Assembly (NCBI GenBank): GCA_016716705.1 | Contig: JADJVF010000001.1 | Coordinates: forward strand, 186,001-250,000 | Direction of reading: 5' to 3' | Length of the DNA: 64,000 bases | Origin: Holophagales bacterium | GTDB taxonomy: Bacteria; Acidobacteriota; Thermoanaerobaculia; UBA5066 | Part shown: piece by piece, positions 59,579-64,000 of the stretch | Layout: every line of letters begins with the position of its first letter | Position numbering within the stretch: the stretch's first letter is position 1 | Translations under genes and position numbers: made by a program | The notes under the pieces: model-generated | What the model was told of the DNA's origin: nothing | Seen by the model: only the letters and a program-made list of their open reading frames with translations | Databases searched by the model: none

Positions 59579-61300
59579 ATGGCGGTCAAGCTCGGAGAAC
59601 TTCTCCTGAAGGCGAAGCTCATCAACGGCGAGCAGCTGACGGCGGCGCTCAAGCAGCAGAAGGAATCGGGAGTGAAGCTGGGCGAGACGCTCGTGCGGCT
59701 CGGCTTCGTCACCGAAGACGACATCACGGAGACGCTCTCGGCGCAGTTCGGCGTCCCGTCGATCAACCTGACGCACTTCGAGATCGACCCGAACGTCCTG
59801 AAGCTGGTTCCCGCGGACGTGGCGCGCAAGTACAACATCCTGCCGGTCAACAAGACGGGCGCCACGCTCACCATCGCGATGGCCGACCCGACGAACGTCT
59901 TCGCGATGGACGACCTGAAGTTCATGACGGGCTACAACGTCGAGCCCGTCGTCGCTTCCGAGATCGCCCTCCAGCACGCGATCGACAGGAACTACGGCGC
60001 CTCGCACGCCCTCGAGCTGAAGAAGGTCATGGAGGAGATGTCGGCCGTCGACGCCTCCGACACCTCGCTCGAGGTCGTGGACGAGGAAGAGCAGGACGCC
60101 ATCGACCTCGAGAAGCTCGTCGAGGAAGGCGAAGAGGCCCCCGTCGTCCGGCTCGTCAACATCATCCTGACGGACGCCATCAAGCGCGGCGCCTCCGACA
60201 TCCACATCGAGCCCTACGAGAAGGAGTACCGGGTCCGGTACCGGGTGGACGGCCAGCTGGCGGAGGTGATGAACCCTCCGAGCAAGCTCAAGGAAGCGAT
60301 CGCCTCGCGCATCAAGATCCTCGCCAAGCTCGACATCGCCGAGAAGCGCCTCCCGCAGGACGGGCGCATCAAGATCAAGATGAAGCTCGCCGGGAAGGTG
60401 AAGGAGCTCGACTACCGCGTCAGCGTCCTGCCGACCCTCTTCGGCGAGAAGATCGTCTGCCGTCTCCTCGACAAGGACAACCTGATGCTCGACATGACGA
60501 AGCTGGGCTTCGAGCGGTCGAGCCTTCAGAAGTTCGAGAAGGCGATCCTGCGTCCCTGGGGGATGGTCCTCGTGACCGGGCCGACGGGGTCGGGGAAGAC
60601 GAACACCCTCTATTCCGCCCTCTCGAGGATCAACACGCCCGACACGAACATCATGACGGCCGAGGACCCGGTCGAGTTCAACCTGCCCGGCATCAACCAG
60701 GTGCAGATGAAGGACTCGATCGGCCTGAACTTCGCGGCGGCCCTCCGCTCCTTCCTGCGGCAGGACCCGAACATCATCCTCGTCGGCGAGATCCGCGACT
60801 TCGAGACGGCCGAGATCGCCGTCAAGGCCTCCCTGACGGGCCACCTCGTCCTCTCCACGCTCCACACGAACGACGCCCCCTCGACGATCAACCGGCTCAT
60901 GAACATGGGCATCGAGCCGTACCTCGTCGCCACTTCGGTCGTTCTCATCGCCGCCCAGCGCCTGATCCGCCGGGTCTGCGCCAACTGCAAGGTCCCGACC
61001 GACGTCCCACCCCAGGTCCTGATCCAGCTCGGCTTCACCCCGGAGGAGTCGAAGACGGTCCAGGTCATGAAGGGGAAGGGGTGCGAGCGCTGCAACGGGA
61101 GCGGCCTGAAGGGGCGCGTCGCCCTCGTCGAGGTCCTGGAGATCTCGGAGGAGATCAAGGAGATGATCCTCTCCGGCTCCTCGTCCCTGGAGATCAAGCG
61201 GAAGGGGGTCGAGGAAGGGATGGTCACCCTCCGCGGCTCCGGCCTGGCGAAGATCAAGGACGGCCTGACGACGATCGAGGAAGTGGTCCGCGAGCCCTGA
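59579..61300 (+). CDS. pilB: Type IV pilus extension ATPase PilB
   Basis: 573 residues. The N-terminal MshEN domain has two repeats of the type that binds cyclic di-GMP: 'KLGELLLKAKLINGEQLTAA' (residues 4-23) and 'KLGETLVRLGFVTEDDITET' (about 34-53). The hexameric motor has Walker A 'VTGPTGSGKTNTLYSALS', Asp box 'MTAEDPVEFNL', Walker B 'ILVGEIRDFETAEIA', His box 'TGHLVLSTLHTND', and zinc-binding 'CANCKVP' and 'GCERCNGSGLKGR'. It drives pilus extension. It differs from gspE at 48640 in having the full MshEN. pilT and pilC follow in order. Confidence 0.96.
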   Translation: MAVKLGELLLKAKLINGEQLTAALKQQKESGVKLGETLVRLGFVTEDDITETLSAQFGVPSINLTHFEIDPNVLKLVPADVARKYNILPVNKTGATLTIAMADPTNVFAMDDLKFMTGYNVEPVVASEIALQHAIDRNYGASHALELKKVMEEMSAVDASDTSLEVVDEEEQDAIDLEKLVEEGEEAPVVRLVNIILTDAIKRGASDIHIEPYEKEYRVRYRVDGQLAEVMNPPSKLKEAIASRIKILAKLDIAEKRLPQDGRIKIKMKLAGKVKELDYRVSVLPTLFGEKIVCRLLDKDNLMLDMTKLGFERSSLQKFEKAILRPWGMVLVTGPTGSGKTNTLYSALSRINTPDTNIMTAEDPVEFNLPGINQVQMKDSIGLNFAAALRSFLRQDPNIILVGEIRDFETAEIAVKASLTGHLVLSTLHTNDAPSTINRLMNMGIEPYLVATSVVLIAAQRLIRRVCANCKVPTDVPPQVLIQLGFTPEESKTVQVMKGKGCERCNGSGLKGRVALVEVLEISEEIKEMILSGSSSLEIKRKGVEEGMVTLRGSGLAKIKDGLTTIEEVVREP

Positions 61301-61362
61301 AGTGTGGGCACCGCCTGCGGGACGCCCCCGGAGCCCCCGGAAGGGGCCGGGACGCGCTGGGG

Positions 61363-61368
61363 TATGAT
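61363..61368 (+). promoter_or_regulatory. Putative -10 element (TATGAT) of pilT
   Basis: TATGAT lies 29 bases before ATG 61398; the leader includes AGGGGG at a normal distance from the start. So pilT seems to have its own, leadered promoter. Confidence 0.45.
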
Positions 61369-61397
61369 TCCGGACAGCTTCGTCACAGGGGGACCCG

Positions 61398-62528
61398 ATG
61401 GCAGTCACGCTGCACCAGCTTCTGAAGACTCTCGTCGAGCGCGGCGGCTCCGACCTCCACATCACGACGAATTCTCCGCCGATGGTCCGGGTCCACGGCG
61501 ACATCCAGCCGCTGGACTACCCCCCGCTGACCGTCCCGGAGACGAAGCAGCTCTGCTACTCGATCCTGACCGACGTCCAGAAGCACCGGTTCGAGGAGAA
61601 CCTCGAGCTCGACCTCTCCTTCGGGGTCAAGGGCCTCGCGCGGTTCCGCGGCAACGTCTTCATGCAGCGCGGCGCCGTCTCGGCGGTCTTCCGGCAGATC
61701 CCCTACGAGATCCTCGGCTTCAAGGAGCTCGGCGTCCCGACCGTCGTCGAGGGGCTCTGCAACCGGCCCCGCGGCCTCGTCCTGGTCACCGGCCCCACCG
61801 GCTCCGGCAAGTCGACGACCCTCGCGACGATGGTCGACAAGGTCAACCGCGAGCAGGCCAAGCACATCGTCACGATCGAGGACCCGATCGAGTTCCTCCA
61901 CACCCACAAGCGCTGCATCGTCAACCAGCGTGAGCTGCACGCCGACACGCACTCCTTCCCGAACGCGCTCCGCGCGGTCCTCCGCGAGGACCCCGACGTC
62001 GTCCTCGTCGGCGAGATGCGCGACCTCGAGACGATGGAGGCCGCCCTCCGGATCGCCGAGACGGGCCACCTGACGTTCGCCACGCTCCACACGAACAGCG
62101 CCGTCCAGACGATGAACCGGATCATCGACGCCTTCCCGGCCAGCCAGCAGTCGCAGGTGAGGGCGCAGCTCTCCTTCGTCCTGGAGGGGATCCTCTGCCA
62201 GACGCTCCTGCCGAAGTCCTCGGGGAAGGGGCGGTGCCTCGCGATGGAGATCCTCATCCCGACGCCCGCGATCCGGAACCTCATCCGCGAGGACAAGCTC
62301 CACCAGATCTACTCGATGATGCAGACCGGGCAGAACAAGTACGGGATGCAGACGTTCAACCAGGCGCTCGCCACGCTCGTCCACCGCCGCGTCATCACGC
62401 AGGAGCTCGCGATATCGACGTCTTCCCTGCCGGACGAGCTCTCCGAGATGATCGCCCGCGGCGTGGGCGTCGTGGGACAGCCGCCGCCGGCGGCATCGGC
62501 AGCCGGCGCCGCCACCCGGCGCCCCTGA
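61398..62528 (+). CDS. pilT: Type IV pilus retraction ATPase PilT
   Basis: 376 residues. 'LVERGGSDLHITTNSPPMVR' is the PilT N-terminus; Walker A 'VTGPTGSGKSTTLATMVD', Asp box 'VTIEDPIEFLH', Walker B 'VLVGEMRDLETMEAALRIAE', His box 'HLTFATLHTNS', and the retraction signature 'AIRNLIREDKLHQIYSMMQT'. A short Ala/Pro-rich tail follows. It depolymerises pili for twitching motility or DNA uptake. Confidence 0.97.
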   Translation: MAVTLHQLLKTLVERGGSDLHITTNSPPMVRVHGDIQPLDYPPLTVPETKQLCYSILTDVQKHRFEENLELDLSFGVKGLARFRGNVFMQRGAVSAVFRQIPYEILGFKELGVPTVVEGLCNRPRGLVLVTGPTGSGKSTTLATMVDKVNREQAKHIVTIEDPIEFLHTHKRCIVNQRELHADTHSFPNALRAVLREDPDVVLVGEMRDLETMEAALRIAETGHLTFATLHTNSAVQTMNRIIDAFPASQQSQVRAQLSFVLEGILCQTLLPKSSGKGRCLAMEILIPTPAIRNLIREDKLHQIYSMMQTGQNKYGMQTFNQALATLVHRRVITQELAISTSSLPDELSEMIARGVGVVGQPPPAASAAGAATRRP

Positions 62529-62549
62529 CGCTCACCGGAAGGAAGAAAG

Positions 62550-63755
62550 ATGGCCCAGTTCGTCTGGAAGGGGAAGACCCGGCAAGGAGTCATGACCGGA
62601 GGGGTCCTGACGGCCGACTCGAAGGACCTCGTCATCGCCGACCTGAGGAGGCGATCCATCGAGGTCGCGTCCGTCAAGGAGCGCGGCAAGGAGTTCGCCG
62701 TCCCGAAGTTCGGCGCGGGAAAGGTCTCGGCCAAGAGGCTCGCCATCTTCACGCGGCAGTTCTCCGTCATGATCGACGCGGGCCTTCCCCTCGTGCAGTG
62801 CCTCGAGATCCTCGGGACGCAACAGGATGACAAGGCGTTCCAGAGGATCATCCTCGCCGTCCGGCAGGACGTGGAGTCGGGCTCCTCGCTCGCCGATTCG
62901 CTCCGGAAGCACCCGCGCGCCTTCGACGACCTCTTCGTCAACATGATCGCCGCCGGCGAGGCGGGCGGCATCCTCGACACGATCCTGCGCCGGCTCTCGA
63001 CCTACATCGAGAAGGCGGTCAAGCTGAGGGGGCAGGTCAAGACCGCCCTCATCTACCCCGTCTCGGTGCTCACCATCGCCGCCCTCGTCGTGGCGATCAT
63101 CCTCTGGAAGGTCATCCCGACGTTCGCCGCGCTCTTCGCGGGCCTCGGCGCCCAGCTTCCCCTGCCGACCCGGATGGTCATCGCGGCGTCGAACTTCCTC
63201 GCGAGCTACTTCCTCTTCATCCTCGCCGGCATCGCGGCGATCATCTTCGCCCTCAGGCGCTACTACACGACCTACAAGGGGCGCCGGGTCATCGACGGGC
63301 TCATGCTGAAGCTGCCGGTCCTCGGCGACATCCTCAAGAAGATCGCCGTGGCCCGCTTCTGCCGGACCTTCGCGACCCTCACCTCCTCCGGCGTCCCGAT
63401 CCTCGACGGACTCGAGATCACCGCGAAGACGTCGGGGAACGCCATCATCGAGGACGCGATCATGATGGTGCGCAAGTCCGTCGAGACCGGCCGGACCATC
63501 GCCGAGCCGCTCGCCGAGACGAAGGTCTTCCCGCCGATGGTCGTCCAGATGATCGGCGTCGGCGAGCAGACCGGCGCCCTCGACGCCATGCTCTCGAAGA
63601 TCGCCGAGTTCTACGAGGAAGAGGTCGACAACGCCGTCGAGGGCCTGATGAAGCTCATGGAGCCGATCATGATCGCCATGCTCGGCACGATCATCGGCAC
63701 CATCGTCGTCGCGATGTACATGCCGATGTTCGACCTCATCTCGAAGATCGGGTAG
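62550..63755 (+). CDS. pilC: Type IV pilus inner-membrane platform protein PilC
   Basis: 401 residues. 'FVWKGKTRQGVMTGGVLTAD' starts the protein; T2SSF domains are 'FTRQFSVMIDAGLPLVQCLE' and 'FCRTFATLTSSGVPILDGLE', with three membrane helices ('VLTIAALVVAIILWKVIP', 'FLFILAGIAAIIFALR', 'IMIAMLGTIIGTIVVAMYMP'). It couples PilB and PilT to pilin movement. It is clearly different from gspF at 50283, so the window codes for two filament systems. Confidence 0.96.
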   Translation: MAQFVWKGKTRQGVMTGGVLTADSKDLVIADLRRRSIEVASVKERGKEFAVPKFGAGKVSAKRLAIFTRQFSVMIDAGLPLVQCLEILGTQQDDKAFQRIILAVRQDVESGSSLADSLRKHPRAFDDLFVNMIAAGEAGGILDTILRRLSTYIEKAVKLRGQVKTALIYPVSVLTIAALVVAIILWKVIPTFAALFAGLGAQLPLPTRMVIAASNFLASYFLFILAGIAAIIFALRRYYTTYKGRRVIDGLMLKLPVLGDILKKIAVARFCRTFATLTSSGVPILDGLEITAKTSGNAIIEDAIMMVRKSVETGRTIAEPLAETKVFPPMVVQMIGVGEQTGALDAMLSKIAEFYEEEVDNAVEGLMKLMEPIMIAMLGTIIGTIVVAMYMPMFDLISKIG

Positions 63756-63810
63756 GCAACAGTGGATCGGAGAGGCTCGCCGCGAGCCTCCCCGCGGCAA
63801 GGACCGTAGA

Positions 63811-63832
63811 CGGGCGCCCTCCGGGGCGCCCG
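63811..63832 (+). terminator. Hairpin terminator after pilC
   Basis: CGGGCGCCC (63811-63819) pairs perfectly with GGGCGCCCG (63824-63832) over a TCCG loop, 56 bases after the pilC stop. No T-run follows, which is usual in GC-rich genomes. Confidence 0.65.
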
Positions 63833-63861
63833 TCGCGCGTTCGGGGCCCGGACCCGCCCGC

Positions 63862-63867
63862 TACAAT
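63862..63867 (+). promoter_or_regulatory. Putative -10 element (TACAAT)
   Basis: TACAAT, close to consensus, lies ten bases before GTG 63877 and after the pilC hairpin. It suggests a new, almost leaderless transcription unit. Confidence 0.5.
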
Positions 63868-63876
63868 CGCTCCCAG

Positions 63877-64000
63877 GTGAGCGAAGTCGTGCGCGCCGTC
63901 CCGCGTCCGGCCCCGGAGACCCTCCGGGGCCTCCTCGGCATGCGGGTGGTCGTCGTTTCGACCCTCCTCCTCTCCGCCCTCCTCATCCAGCTCACCTTCA
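63877..64000 (+). CDS. N-terminus of a membrane protein, possibly the PilS sensor kinase
   Basis: Only 41 residues are visible: 'VSEVVRAVPRPAPETLRGLL' then a membrane helix beginning 'RVVVVSTLLLSALLIQLTF'. The position after pilBTC and the start of a multi-helix membrane domain are what is expected for PilS, the histidine kinase that with PilR controls pilin expression. No kinase motif is in the window, so the name is a guess from context. Confidence 0.4.
   Translation, partial: MSEVVRAVPRPAPETLRGLLGMRVVVVSTLLLSALLIQLTF

Noticed and set aside
58034..61504. Long open frame on the - strand (over 1,100 codons) opposite pilB and the DUF3108 gene
   Set aside because: Antisense shadow of pilB; the product is Asp/Arg/Val-rich with no domain, and pilB on the other strand is beyond doubt.
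1..64000. A mobile element, defence island or prophage
   Set aside because: No transposase, integrase, phage structural gene, restriction gene or CRISPR was found; the single HNH gene belongs to a short family not flanked by repeats. Composition looks even across the window.

Overview
The window looks like chromosome of a high-GC (about 70% by eye) Gram-negative bacterium. Lipid A and core LPS genes (waaA, lpxK, an LpxL-like acyltransferase, a GT9 heptosyltransferase), a secretin, type IV pilus motors and many signal-peptide proteins show an outer membrane. Several features are what I would expect in Acidobacteriota (Thermoanaerobaculia/Holophagae-like): DUF1579 and DUF2911 proteins, a secreted zincin ending in a 'PCRIVDTR...DVNGYF' domain, and a hybrid PilMNOP + GspDEFG operon. 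That placement is inference. I see no rRNA, tRNA, CRISPR, insertion sequence or prophage.

Layout. 1-5.0 kb: end of a serine hydrolase, a DUF1579 protein, then surface-polysaccharide genes (flippase, two GT2 glycosyltransferases, ExoD-like). 5.1-8.8 kb: SppA protease and small envelope proteins. 8.8-13.3 kb: TIGR01777 epimerase and a three-subunit molybdenum hydroxylase. 13.3-19.9 kb: YeiH transporter, large secreted metalloprotease, Tat-exported aldo/keto reductase, secreted TPR protein. 19.9-23.3 kb: a coupled membrane-lipid cassette (DUF2177, PlsC-like, DUF1295) facing a renalase-like oxidase. 23.5-28.5 kb: membrane protein, divergent LysR/MFS pair with a putative operator, SDR-DUF2867 protein. 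28.5-31.1 kb: BLUF photosensor, folE, SDR, NUDIX. 31.2-33.6 kb: two tandem paralogous membrane proteins, one ending in ankyrin repeats. 33.7-38.3 kb: EttA, DUF2911, S9 peptidase. 38.3-53.5 kb: one leftward array of 18 nearly abutting genes, from an ECF sigma/anti-sigma pair through a complete-looking secretion/pilus assembly set (secretin-N protein, GspF, GspE, PilM, PilN, PilO, PilP, secretin, three pseudopilins) to M16 peptidase, dut, an MBL hydrolase, purS and purQ. 53.6-59.5 kb: LPS genes, an HNH nuclease and a DUF3108 protein. 59.6-64 kb: pilB, pilT, pilC and the start of a membrane protein in the usual pilS position.

Two properties run through the window. First, eight otherwise conserved genes are each broken by one single-base indel, mostly in short G/C runs; four need a base removed and four need one added. 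This looks like residual assembly error more than gene decay. Second, many genes have a TANNNT hexamer ending 6-7 bp before the start codon and no Shine-Dalgarno sequence, which suggests leaderless transcripts. Within operons, 4-bp GTGA or ATGA stop/start overlaps are very common, so translational coupling is probably widespread.
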